From Flavobacteriales bacterium (GTDB taxonomy: Bacteria; Bacteroidota; Bacteroidia; Flavobacteriales_F; PHOS-HE28), in the NCBI GenBank assembly GCA_016700415.1, contig CP065018.1, positions 1,364,001 to 1,428,000 of the forward strand: a stretch of 64,000 nt of DNA. The letters are read 5' to 3'. Below the pieces are notes generated by a model. It was not told the DNA's origin and did no database searches. It saw only the letters and a program-made list of their open reading frames with translations. Below, piece by piece: positions 45,333-53,767 of the stretch. Position 1 is the stretch's first letter; every line of letters starts with the position of its first letter. Made by a program: the position numbers and the translations under genes.

Positions 45333-45598
45333 ACGCTGCCCCGCGCAGCGGGCGATGCCACAAAGGTCGCGAAGCGGCCGCCGCGTTGAAGCCTCCCCCT
45401 CCGGGAAAGCCCGCTTCGGGCAATCCCTCCCTCTCCGCCGATCGGCTCCCGCGAAGCGGGGGCATGGATGCCAAAGGACGCGACCAAGCTCGCTTAGTAA
45501 AGCGGCTTTCGGCATTCATGCGGGATCCGCAAAGCAGGTCGCCGATCGAAGCCTCCCACCCTGGGAAAGCGCGTCTCGCGCAATCCCTCCCTCTCCGC
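45314..45598 (+). repeat. Tandem units repeating the tRNA-Ser 3' end
   Basis: The 17-mer AATCCCTCCCTCTCCGC, the tRNA 3' tail, occurs at 45314-45330 (in the tRNA), 45422-45438 and 45582-45598. The 51-base blocks 45388-45438 and 45548-45598 match at 44 positions. Each has a hairpin just before the tail: GCCCG-CTT-CGGGC and GCGCG-TCT-CGCGC, with one compensated base pair change. Each unit also has a second hairpin CCCGC-NNN-GCGGG after the previous tail (45340-45352 and 45448-45460), then ATGCCA and CGCGA elements. Unit lengths are 108 and 160 bases. Confidence 0.85.
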
Positions 45599-45693
45599 AG
45601 CACTGCACAATAGCTCGCCCGGCGCGATCCCCAATGGATCTTCACGGCGACCGCCCGCCGCACTACCCGCATGTGCGTTTCCTTTGCGTACCG
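45599..45693. other. Leader region of the plug-protein gene
   Basis: No repeat of the tRNA tail and no clear promoter box is seen here. The whole stretch 45333-45693 before the next gene is non-coding apart from chance frames. Confidence 0.4.
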
Positions 45694-47019
45694 ATGAACC
45701 TGACACCGAACCACCGCACGAGCAACTGGTGGATGCTATTGCTCACCCTTGTCGCCTGCACCACTACTCAACCTGCCGTCAGCGGAAGCGAGGAGTACTA
45801 CTCCCCGCAGGAGTCCCGCAACGACGACCATGTCTACGTGCCCACGGTGCACACGGTGCAATTGTTCAAGAAAGGTTTTGAACTCTCCCCACCGATCCTT
45901 GAACTGGGCGGTACGGACCCTTTGATCTTGCGCTTCGACGACTTTTCCCCGGATGCCGAGAACCTTTCCTTCACCGTGGTCCATTGCAACGCCGACTGGC
46001 AGCCCAGCGACCTTTCCCCCAGCCAGTACATCAATGGCATGCCGACGGACTTTGTGCCCTCACCCCGCCAAAGCTTCAATACACTTAAACCTTATCTGGA
46101 ATACGAGCTGGAGTTCCCGAACGAAATGATGCAGCCATCGGTTGCCGGGAATTACATCCTGAAGGTCTATCGGGAGAATGATCAGGACGACCTCATCCTG
46201 ACCCGGCGCTTCCTGGTCTTCGAGAACCGGGTGCAGATCGATGCGGGTATCGTGCCCACACGTGACATAGAGCAGCGCGACATGGATCAACAACTGGACT
46301 TGACGTTGCGATACCCCGGGATCTCCGTGCCGGACCCGTTCACCGACCTGAAAGTGGCCGTGCTCCAGAACATGCGTTGGGACGATGTGCGTACCGGGTT
46401 CAAGCCGAAGTTCATCCGCGATTCCGAGCTCATTTACGACCAACCGAAGGAAGGCGTTTTCCCCGGTGGTAACGAATGGCGCGGTGTGGACCTGAAGAGC
46501 ACCCGCTACTCCACGCTTCGCGTGAACCGGTACATCACCTCACCGGAAGGGCTGGAGGAGGCCATCCTGTTACCGGATGAAAAACGCGAATTCAAGGTCT
46601 ATCTGGACCTGCCGGACATCAATGGAAAGTACTTGGTGCGCAACGATCTGTACCAAGATGATCCCCTCAGCGCCGATCACATCTATGTGGACTTCACCCT
46701 GCCCCGCAGCGCCGAACTGACCGGTGGCGATGTCTATATCTACGGTGCTGTCAGTGACTTCCAGTGCAAGAAGGAGTTCCGCTGCACCTGGGATGCCCAT
46801 AAGAAGGCCTATACCTTGCGTGTACTGGTGAAGCAGGGTTACTTCGACTATGCCTATGCTTTCTTGCCCACCGGGGCCACGGCACCCGACCTCGCCTTAC
46901 TGGAGGGATCGCACTTCCAAACGGAGAACGACTACCTCGTGCTGGTCTATGTGCGTGACTATCAACTGCGCTGCGACCGCCTGCTGGGCCTGAGGTTCCT
47001 CAATAGCCGGAAAGGCTGA
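45694..47019 (+). CDS. Type IX secretion system plug protein family (DUF5103)
   Basis: A 441-residue exported protein. The leader ends LLLTLVACTTTQPAVSG, with a lipobox-like Ala-Cys at residue 22. Domain 1 (about 60-170) contains TDPLILRFDDFSPDAENLSF, VVHCNADWQPSDLSPSQYI and DGMPTDF-like residues. Domain 2 (about 170-350) has the strands LILTRRFLVFEN and RVNRYITSPEG, and the C-terminal part has GDVYIYGAVSDFQCK. This is the order of DUF5103 proteins, which include the Plug that closes the SprA translocon of the T9SS in Flavobacterium. The longer open frame upstream to 45355 crosses the tRNA tail repeats and is rejected. Confidence 0.82.
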   Translation: MNLTPNHRTSNWWMLLLTLVACTTTQPAVSGSEEYYSPQESRNDDHVYVPTVHTVQLFKKGFELSPPILELGGTDPLILRFDDFSPDAENLSFTVVHCNADWQPSDLSPSQYINGMPTDFVPSPRQSFNTLKPYLEYELEFPNEMMQPSVAGNYILKVYRENDQDDLILTRRFLVFENRVQIDAGIVPTRDIEQRDMDQQLDLTLRYPGISVPDPFTDLKVAVLQNMRWDDVRTGFKPKFIRDSELIYDQPKEGVFPGGNEWRGVDLKSTRYSTLRVNRYITSPEGLEEAILLPDEKREFKVYLDLPDINGKYLVRNDLYQDDPLSADHIYVDFTLPRSAELTGGDVYIYGAVSDFQCKKEFRCTWDAHKKAYTLRVLVKQGYFDYAYAFLPTGATAPDLALLEGSHFQTENDYLVLVYVRDYQLRCDRLLGLRFLNSRKG

Positions 47020-47026
47020 GGTCAGC

Positions 47027-48064
47027 TCAACGGCGAATGATCACGGCCTTCTTCCGCAGGACCGGAACGTCCACCACGTAGGTGCCCGATGCCAATTCGG
47101 TAATGTCCAGCAAGCCATTCGGTGAAAGCGTGCCGCTGGCCACGAGCGTGCCCCTCACATTGAAGACAAGGAAGGGTACCGCGTGCTTCAGTTCCAGATC
47201 CAACTTGAGCAATCCGTTCGTCGGATTGGGCCATACCATGAAGGTGCCGTAAGGTGCCGCCTCCGGGACCGCCGTGGTGCAATCCGCGACATCCACCAGC
47301 GATACCGTATTGTTGCCGCTGTTGGGCACGCATACGCGGTCGTGGACGGTGTCATAGTCCAGATCGGCCGGATGATCCAGGCCGTTGTCCATCATCAGCA
47401 CCACTGGCGCTTCGGTAAAGGTGTTCTCATAGCGCGTAAGCTGGTCCGGCTCCCAACTGGCTACAATGATGCGACCTTGGCAGTCCAGCGTTACGCCATC
47501 GATGCTGCCGAGGTTGGTGGTATAGCTGCTCAGCTCGGCCCCGCTGTCCCTGTCATAGCTTTTGATCTTGGCATTGCTGCCCCATCCCACCACCCACAGG
47601 CGCTCCAAAGCGGGATCCCATACGATCCCGTTCGGCGTGTTCACGGTATTGGCCACCAGTGTGGTGTAGGTCAGTTGCTCCACGTTCACCTTGAAGATCT
47701 TTTTGGTGCTGAAATCCGTCGCATATAGAAATGCCCCGTCGGTGGTGATGCCATTGAGAAATGACCCTCCCACGCTGAGGCTGAACACCACCACGCCGTC
47801 CACGGTGCTGAATCCGCGGATGGAACCGCCCATGCAGGCAAAAAGCGTATCCCCCTTCAGCTCGATGCCATAAGGCGCCGTCGGCAAATTGCTCGCAAAG
47901 GCCGTGACCGTACCGTCATACGCCCGCTGCTTGATGCTGTTGTCGCCTGTATTGCTCACGAAATAGCGCTGACCCTCAGCATCGTGCTCCACGCTCTCTG
48001 GTCCGCTGTACTGGGCATTTGCGGAGCAGGAAACGAGCAACAACGCGGGGTAGAAGATCTTCAT
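47027..48064 (-). CDS. Secreted beta-propeller protein with T9SS type A sorting domain
   Basis: A 345-residue exported protein. Signal peptide 1-18 (CSANAQ). A six-bladed SMP-30/NHL-like propeller (about 20-260) has blade motifs such as TGDNSIKQRAYDG, GIELKGDTLFACMGG, NTPNGIVWDPALERLWVVGW and DGVTLDCQGRIIVAS. The last 75 residues are a type A sorting domain: FMVWPNPTNGLLKLDLE, FNVRGTLV and LASGTYVVDV. It may be a secreted lactonase-like or binding protein; catalytic metal residues cannot be assigned. It is convergent with the plug gene, 7 bases apart. The ATG at 48064 directly precedes the signal peptide; one 7 codons upstream is less likely. Confidence 0.85.
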   Translation of the reverse strand: MKIFYPALLLVSCSANAQYSGPESVEHDAEGQRYFVSNTGDNSIKQRAYDGTVTAFASNLPTAPYGIELKGDTLFACMGGSIRGFSTVDGVVVFSLSVGGSFLNGITTDGAFLYATDFSTKKIFKVNVEQLTYTTLVANTVNTPNGIVWDPALERLWVVGWGSNAKIKSYDRDSGAELSSYTTNLGSIDGVTLDCQGRIIVASWEPDQLTRYENTFTEAPVVLMMDNGLDHPADLDYDTVHDRVCVPNSGNNTVSLVDVADCTTAVPEAAPYGTFMVWPNPTNGLLKLDLELKHAVPFLVFNVRGTLVASGTLSPNGLLDITELASGTYVVDVPVLRKKAVIIRR

Positions 48065-48217
48065 CAGGCTTTTTCGGTGGCGCAATCTACCGGAACGGTG
48101 CTGCTGTGTAAAGTGGACATCAGCAGCTTTTCCTCATTTTAATGTGGATGAGCTGGCCCCGATGACGCACAACTCATTGGTCCGGGTGTTAGACTTGCAC
48201 ATACTACTGAACCCAAA

Positions 48218-48604
48218 ATGTCCACCGCCGTCTCCCACGACATCCGCGTAAGCGTGATGGCCCGGTTCGAGGCCGGGCAAAGCGCCCCGACCGAAGGACG
48301 CTTCCTGTTCAGCTACCGGATCACCATTGCGAACCGGGGCCAACGCACCGCACAGTTGCTGCGCCGGCACTGGTTCATTTCGGACAGCCTCGCTTCGCCC
48401 TGCGAAGTGGAAGGCCCGGGGGTCGTGGGCGCCGTTCCGGTGCTCGAGCCCGGGGAACAGTTCACCTATACGAGCTACTGCGAACTGCACAGCGGCATGG
48501 GCCGCATGCGCGGCAGCTATCGGATGCGCCATATGGACGATGGCAGCGAGTTCGACGTGGCCATCCCGGCCTTCGACCTTCGGTTGCCGTACGCGGCGAA
48601 CTGA
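48218..48604 (+). CDS. apaG: ApaG domain protein
   Basis: A 128-residue protein of the ApaG/DUF525 family, an immunoglobulin-like fold. Motifs are SHDIRVSVMARFEAGQSAP, FSYRITIANRGQRTAQLLRRHWFI, VEGPGVVGAVPVLEPGEQFTYTS and HSGMGRMRGSYRM. It is full length for the family. In enterobacteria apaG lies with apaH and affects cobalt resistance and magnesium efflux; the molecular role is unknown. Here it precedes pruA by 56 bases on the same strand, but pruA has its own strong -7 box, so a shared role is doubtful. Confidence 0.93.
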   Translation: MSTAVSHDIRVSVMARFEAGQSAPTEGRFLFSYRITIANRGQRTAQLLRRHWFISDSLASPCEVEGPGVVGAVPVLEPGEQFTYTSYCELHSGMGRMRGSYRMRHMDDGSEFDVAIPAFDLRLPYAAN

Positions 48605-48613
48605 GGCAAGGGG

Positions 48614-48621
48614 TATCTTTG
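48614..48621 (+). promoter_or_regulatory. Putative -7 box for pruA
   Basis: TATCTTTG is an exact TAnnTTTG match, 39 bases before the pruA ATG. TTG at 48584-48586 is a possible but distant -33 element. Confidence 0.5.
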
Positions 48622-48660
48622 CAGCCGTTTTAAACAGCCACCGATCACTATATTCTTTCC

Positions 48661-50289
48661 ATGAGCAACGCCATCTTCACCCCTCCCGCACCCCACAATG
48701 AGCCCGTACTGAGCTATGCACCGGGCAGCCCCGAACGCAAAGCCCTGCAAACGGAGTACGACCGCCGCATCAAGACCACAATCGACGCACCGATGTGGAT
48801 CGGCGGCAAGGCCGTGGAGACAAAGGACCTGCTGAAGATGAGCCCACCGCACAAACATGCACACAAGCTGGGCATGAGCCACCATGGGGATGCCAAGCAC
48901 GTGAAAGCCGCGATCGACGCAGCCTTGAAGGCAAAGCGCGACTGGGAGCGCATGCCCTGGGAGGAGCGCGCGGCGATCTACCTGAAGGCCGCCGACCTCA
49001 TCAGCGGGCCCTACCGCGCCAGCATCAATGCGGCCAGCATGCTCGCGCAAAGCAAGAACTGTTTTCAGGCGGATATCGATGCGGCCTGTGAGTTCGCGGA
49101 CTTCCTGCGGTTCAATGTGTCCTACATGGTCCAGATCTACCGCGACCAGCCACAGAGCTCCGCCGGCATCTGGAACCGTTTGGAATATCGCCCGCTGGAA
49201 GGGTTCGTGTTCGCCCTTTCCCCGTTCAACTTCACCAGCATCGCGGGCAACCTGCCGAGCGCACCCGCGTTGATGGGCAACACCGTAGTGTGGAAATGCG
49301 CCAACGCGCAGATCTATTCGGCCCAAGTCATCATGGAGGTCTTCCGATTGGCGGGCATGCCTGACGGGGTGATCAACCTGATCCACGTGGACGGCAAAGT
49401 GGTCGGCGATACCATCCTGCGCCATAAGGACTTCGCCGGAGTCCATTTCACCGGCAGCACGGGTGTGTTCCGCACCATCTGGGGCGAGATCGGCAACAAC
49501 ATCGCCAACTACCGGAGCTACCCACGGATCGTGGGCGAGACCGGCGGCAAGGACTTCGTGGTGGCGCACCCCAGCGCAGATCCGCTGGCCGTGGCCACGG
49601 CCCTGTCACGTGGTGCTTTCGAGTTCCAAGGGCAAAAATGCAGCGCCGCCAGCCGGGCCTACATCCCGGATAACCTCTGGCCGCAAGTGAAGAAGGCACT
49701 GCTGGAGGATCTCGCAGAGATGAAGATGGGCGACCCACGTGATTTCAAGAATTTCATCAACGCGGTGATCGACGAGAAGAGCTTCGACAAGATCACGGGC
49801 TACATCGCCGGGGCGAAGAAGGACAGGAAGAACATCAAGGTCCTTGCAGGTGGGAATTCCGACAAGAGCAAAGGCTACTTCATCGAGCCGACCGTCCTGG
49901 AGTCAAAAGACCCGAAGAGCGTGACCATGTGCGAGGAGATCTTCGGCCCGGTGCTCACCGTCCATGTCTACAGTTCCAACCGCTGGATGGACACCCTGAA
50001 GCTGGTCGACTCAACCGGGGAATACGCCTTGACCGGAGCGGTCTTCGCACAGGACCGAGCAGCGATCGTACAGGCGACGGAAGTCCTCCGGCAGTCCGCC
50101 GGCAACTTCTACATCAACGATAAACCCACCGGTGCTGTGGTAGGCCAACAGCCTTTCGGCGGCGCGCGCGGCAGTGGCACCAACGACAAGGCCGGCAGCT
50201 ACCTGAACCTCGTCCGCTGGACCAGTGCCCGCACGATCAAGGAGACTTTCATTCCTGCGTTGGACCACCGGTACCCGTTCCTGGGCTGA
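48661..50289 (+). CDS. pruA: 1-pyrroline-5-carboxylate / L-glutamate gamma-semialdehyde dehydrogenase
   Basis: A 542-residue aldehyde dehydrogenase that oxidises glutamate semialdehyde to glutamate, the second step of proline breakdown. It uses NAD. Key regions are the NAD fold loop FTGSTGVFRTIW, the general-base Glu in VGETGGKDFVV, catalytic Cys in FEFQGQKCSAASRAYIP, and a C-terminal GGARGSGTNDKAGSY. Length and motifs match the stand-alone RocA/PruA enzyme of Bacteroidota and mammals, not the bifunctional PutA. A proline dehydrogenase gene is not in the window. It would use proline released by the DPP-IV-like peptidase. Confidence 0.94.
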   Translation: MSNAIFTPPAPHNEPVLSYAPGSPERKALQTEYDRRIKTTIDAPMWIGGKAVETKDLLKMSPPHKHAHKLGMSHHGDAKHVKAAIDAALKAKRDWERMPWEERAAIYLKAADLISGPYRASINAASMLAQSKNCFQADIDAACEFADFLRFNVSYMVQIYRDQPQSSAGIWNRLEYRPLEGFVFALSPFNFTSIAGNLPSAPALMGNTVVWKCANAQIYSAQVIMEVFRLAGMPDGVINLIHVDGKVVGDTILRHKDFAGVHFTGSTGVFRTIWGEIGNNIANYRSYPRIVGETGGKDFVVAHPSADPLAVATALSRGAFEFQGQKCSAASRAYIPDNLWPQVKKALLEDLAEMKMGDPRDFKNFINAVIDEKSFDKITGYIAGAKKDRKNIKVLAGGNSDKSKGYFIEPTVLESKDPKSVTMCEEIFGPVLTVHVYSSNRWMDTLKLVDSTGEYALTGAVFAQDRAAIVQATEVLRQSAGNFYINDKPTGAVVGQQPFGGARGSGTNDKAGSYLNLVRWTSARTIKETFIPALDHRYPFLG

Positions 50290-50463
50290 GGTGAAAGATC
50301 GGCCGCAGACCGTGCTACGCCGAAGCGGCTACGCCTAGGCGAGGGCGCGGAGGCGCAGAGAAATGCAGTAGATGAAGGTGGCAGGTGATCGGTGGCGGGG
50401 CGCTGCAGGCTGCCGCTGCCGACTGCCCGCTCGCGATCAACGATCGATCGTTGATCGGATGCA
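50290..50463. repeat. Intergenic repeats and a perfect 24-bp palindrome
   Basis: At 50316-50368 there is a CGCCGAAGCGGCT segment followed by GCGCGGAGGCGCAGAGA, similar to sequence in the 41.0-41.3 kb gap. At 50384-50431 there are near-7-base units (CTGCAGG, CTGCCGC, TGCCGAC, TGCCCGC). Bases 50434-50457 form a perfect 24-bp palindrome centred on CGATCGATCG, seven bases before the next gene. Confidence 0.6.
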
Positions 50464-50817
50464 ATGGAGGCGGTACGGTCCGCGTTGCTTCCTACAGAAC
50501 TTCACGCCGTGAAAGACAAGGTCCTCCGTTTCGTGCCTAAAATGCTGCGCAACCGCTATGGTGCGGGCGTGCTCGTGCTGCTGCTTTGGATCTGCCTGTT
50601 CGCGGACTACGACCTCTACACCATGCTGAAACTGCGCCATCAACTAGGGCAGATGCAGGAACAACGCGACCGCTATGCGGAGGATATCGCCACTACGCGC
50701 GAGCAGCTTCACGAGCTCAATAGCGATCAGGCGCTTCTGGAGAAGTTCGCCCGGGAGAAATACCTGATGAAGCGCGACAACGAGGACATTTTTGTACTCG
50801 TGCCAAAGAAGAAGTGA
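50464..50817 (+). CDS. FtsB/DivIC-like septum formation initiator protein
   Basis: A 117-residue bitopic membrane protein. A basic N-terminus is followed by one helix (about 35-51, GVLVLLLWICLFADY), then a coiled coil (about 55-95, LRHQLGQMQEQRDRYAEDI onward) and a conserved end LLEKFAREKYLMKRDNEDIFVLV. The patch F-A-R-E-K-Y and the order helix-coil-short domain are typical of DivIC/FtsB, which joins FtsL and FtsQ at the division septum. The start could also be GTG 50509 or ATG near residue 27; these would not change the domain call. A perfect palindrome ends seven bases before the ATG. Confidence 0.82.
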   Translation: MEAVRSALLPTELHAVKDKVLRFVPKMLRNRYGAGVLVLLLWICLFADYDLYTMLKLRHQLGQMQEQRDRYAEDIATTREQLHELNSDQALLEKFAREKYLMKRDNEDIFVLVPKKK

Positions 50818-53670
50818 TCAATGTGGCGGCGGGCCACCTCCGGGTGGAGGCCCCCAGTCCCCGCGCCGACCATCGGGGGGGCCTTCCGGAAGTGGCTCTT
50901 CCGCAGAGCCCTTGAAGGCCCGCAGGTTAAAACGCAAGCTGAACATCACGTAGCGCTGGAGCATGTTCGTTACTGTGTTCTGGATGTAGGTGTCGCCAAC
51001 ATCGCGCGTTACGCTCACATTGCGGCCCAGAATGTCGTAGGCTGAAACCCGGAATTCCAGCGCGTCATCCTTCAGGAACTTGTGGCCGATCGCGGCGTTC
51101 CACACCAACGCGTCCTGATCATACGCAGCGCCAAGGCCGATGTATTGCTGGTAGTTCACCTCATTCTCAAGCACCCAGCCTTTCAGTCCGCTCAAAGTAA
51201 GCTTGCCTGTGAGCTGCCCTTGGTAGTAGCTGTTGTCCAAGGAGGGGCGCAAGTCGCTTTTGGCGGTGTTGAAGTTGGCCGTATACCCGACGCGGAAATC
51301 CACGCCTTGGCTGATGTTACTGCCGAGCACGGTGCCCAAATTCCAGTTGGTGTTCCAGGTGAGGCTTTTGGCGCCGTTCACTTCGCCGGGCAACCGCTCG
51401 ACACTTCCTCCGCCGTTCAAGTTCAGGTTGCTCTTGAGAAAGGTGACCGGGAAACCGTAGTTCGCGAAAGCTTGGGCGGACACATAGCCATCAAGGTTCT
51501 TTGGTAGGGTGAGCTGTGCACCCGCTGGCAACACCGTTCCGTCCGCCAAGGTGCTGTCGGTCTGCGGTGCGAAAGTCACGTTGCTGATCCGCCCCGGTTG
51601 GCTCTGGAGGGCTAGCAGCGCAAAGAAGGGCCGTGTCTTCGCGCTGTCCAAGGTATTAAAACGCATGGTCAGTGAATGCTGGTAGCTCTGGTCAAGGGTG
51701 ATGTTCCCGGTGGTCAAGTTCAGTGGATCGGTGTTGTCCACCACGGTCTGTAATTGACTGATGGACGGCGTGTTCACGCTGGTGCGATAGAAGAGGCGCA
51801 GGCGCGTGGTCTTGCTCCAGTTCCGGCTTAACATGGCGTTGGGCAACAGGTTGGTGTAGCTGCGGTCCACGGTGAGCGCATAAGGATAGGTCTCTTCACT
51901 GTGCATGTTACTGCCTTGGCCGTCCAGCCCGACATTGAACATGTAGCCGGTGCCGCGGTAGCGATAACTCACACCTCCTCGCAATGTCTGGATGGTGTTC
52001 TCCGCTTTGTTGCTCAATAGGGCGTTCATCAGTTCATCACCGCTGTCCGGATCAATATCATAGGTAAACTTCTCCGCGTTGCTCAGTTGGATGGACGGCG
52101 CCAGCGACAGTTGGACCTGACCATGCCTGCTCACCGGCTCCGTGTAGTTCAGCCGCAAGCCGTGGTTCTGTGTGAAATTGTCCCCGGTGGAGCGTTGGTC
52201 GATCGTGGAGGCGATGGCCGAAGTGTCCATGAGGAAACTGTTGTCCGCCAGCAGTGTTCCCGTGCTGTTCTGACCGGACAGTGAGGTGTTGAGGCTCGCG
52301 CTGAAGGTGCGGCCCCGCTTGGCAAACCGGTGGCGAAATAGCAGCGAGTTGCTGAAATTCAGCCCATCCCGGCGAGCATAGCTTTCGTTATCCGTGGCAC
52401 TCAATTGCAGGCTATCGGCATTGAGCACGTTGGACAGTTGCGCATTGTCCGAGGTATTCCGCTGGAACCCAAAATTCGGTGTGATGATGAGCGAGTTCGC
52501 GCTGTCGAGCTGGGTCTCGATGCGGAAGCTGAAGCGATGGTTGAAATTATCGGTCGTTTGATCATTGGCACTGTTGGTGACCTGTGCACTGGTATCACTG
52601 AGGAAGGTGGTCCGCTCACTGTTCGAGGTATTGATGCTGCGCTGCTGATTAAAGAAATAGCTGCCGGTAACCTTCGTCTTTCCGATCTGGTCGCTATAAT
52701 TGAGGCCGATGGCATTGGTAGTGTTGATGCCCGGCTGGCTCCCAACGAGGAAGTTGTTCGCGCTGTTCCCCCTGCCACTTCCGCCACGGCCACCACTGCT
52801 TCCGGAGGAAACGCCGACGAGGTCCTGCGCGGAAAAATTCTGCTGGTTCATGTTGTTGCTCTGGCCCAGCAGGCTGAGCCTTCGCACACCGTTGAACCAG
52901 TTCAGCGAGAGGCTTCCGGCATAGCGGTCGTCCGTTCCGTAGCCGAGGCTGGCATTGCCGAACACGCCGTGGTTCATGCCCTTCTTGGTCACGATATTCA
53001 ACGTCTTCTCGCTGTTGCCATCGTCGAAGCCGGTGAATTGCGCCTGATCACTGAGTTTATCGAAGACCTGCACTTTGTCGATCACCTCCGCGGGCAGGTT
53101 CTTCAAGGCGATCGAGGCGTCATCCCCGAAGAACGCCGTTCCGTCCACCAGCACACGTTTCACGGCTTCGCCTTGCGCCTTGATGGTGCCGTTATCGTTG
53201 GTAATGCCGGGCATCTTCGAAATAAGGTCCTCGGCCGTGGCGTCGGGGTTCACCTTGTAAGCCCCGGCATTGAAGATGGTGGTATCGCCCTGCTGCTCGG
53301 CGCGGGCCTGTGTGGCCACCTTCTCCACGGCCTTCAACTCGGTAGTGGAGGTGTTTAGCCGCAAGGCGACCCCGGATCGGTCCGCAGCGACGTTCACCGG
53401 TTGTTCCAACAGCGCGTAGCCCACGAAGCTGGCCCGAAGGCGATAGTCCCCCGGACTGATCGCATTAAAGTTGAAGTTGCCATCATCATCCGTTATCGCA
53501 TTGCGCCGCTGGGTGGTATCACGGGCATTGATCAGCAGCACAGAGGCCCCCGGGAGCGTGGTGCCATCGTCCTTGTCGAAAACGGTACCCGAAAGTTGAA
53601 AGGTCTGGGCCTGCAAGTTTTGCAACAAAAACAGGGCGATAAGTATGCCCGTCAACCGGAGTTTGATCAT
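50818..53670 (-). CDS. OMP_b-brl_3 outer-membrane beta-barrel protein with regulatory-like N-domain
   Basis: A 950-residue outer-membrane protein. Signal peptide 1-22 (LQAQ). An N-terminal carboxypeptidase-regulatory-like domain (about 25-110, SGTVFDKDDGTTLPGASVLL, with YRLRASFVGYALLE) is followed by a plug-like domain (about 125-230: GAYKVNPDATAEDLISKMPG, VLVDGTAFFGDDASIALKNL). The rest is a beta-barrel of alternating strands ending FSLRFNLRAF. A short Gly/Pro-rich tail (GPPPGGGPPPH) closes it. This is the TonB-receptor-like family common in Bacteroidota, but no TonB box is clear. It follows a glycine-rich exported protein gene upstream on the same strand. The start at 53670 is chosen to show the signal peptide. 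Confidence 0.85.
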   Translation of the reverse strand: MIKLRLTGILIALFLLQNLQAQTFQLSGTVFDKDDGTTLPGASVLLINARDTTQRRNAITDDDGNFNFNAISPGDYRLRASFVGYALLEQPVNVAADRSGVALRLNTSTTELKAVEKVATQARAEQQGDTTIFNAGAYKVNPDATAEDLISKMPGITNDNGTIKAQGEAVKRVLVDGTAFFGDDASIALKNLPAEVIDKVQVFDKLSDQAQFTGFDDGNSEKTLNIVTKKGMNHGVFGNASLGYGTDDRYAGSLSLNWFNGVRRLSLLGQSNNMNQQNFSAQDLVGVSSGSSGGRGGSGRGNSANNFLVGSQPGINTTNAIGLNYSDQIGKTKVTGSYFFNQQRSINTSNSERTTFLSDTSAQVTNSANDQTTDNFNHRFSFRIETQLDSANSLIITPNFGFQRNTSDNAQLSNVLNADSLQLSATDNESYARRDGLNFSNSLLFRHRFAKRGRTFSASLNTSLSGQNSTGTLLADNSFLMDTSAIASTIDQRSTGDNFTQNHGLRLNYTEPVSRHGQVQLSLAPSIQLSNAEKFTYDIDPDSGDELMNALLSNKAENTIQTLRGGVSYRYRGTGYMFNVGLDGQGSNMHSEETYPYALTVDRSYTNLLPNAMLSRNWSKTTRLRLFYRTSVNTPSISQLQTVVDNTDPLNLTTGNITLDQSYQHSLTMRFNTLDSAKTRPFFALLALQSQPGRISNVTFAPQTDSTLADGTVLPAGAQLTLPKNLDGYVSAQAFANYGFPVTFLKSNLNLNGGGSVERLPGEVNGAKSLTWNTNWNLGTVLGSNISQGVDFRVGYTANFNTAKSDLRPSLDNSYYQGQLTGKLTLSGLKGWVLENEVNYQQYIGLGAAYDQDALVWNAAIGHKFLKDDALEFRVSAYDILGRNVSVTRDVGDTYIQNTVTNMLQRYVMFSLRFNLRAFKGSAEEPLPEGPPDGRRGDWGPPPGGGPPPH

Positions 53671-53767
53671 AGAGGTGATGGGCCTGTTTTGCATGTAGTT
53701 CGGCGCCTGGCAAGCCGCATGCCACATTCTATGGGAACACGATGATGATGCTCTGGAATAGGAAACC

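Noticed and set aside
45314..45598. Integrated element bounded by tRNA attachment-site repeats
   Set aside because: The repeated tails are only 108 and 160 bases apart, and no integrase or cargo lies between them.
45097..45693. Several open frames over the tRNA-Ser and its repeats, for example ones with GGEGGIRTPG
   Set aside because: These are translations of tRNA-Ser or its tail repeats. Peptides of this kind are well-known false gene calls over serine tRNAs.
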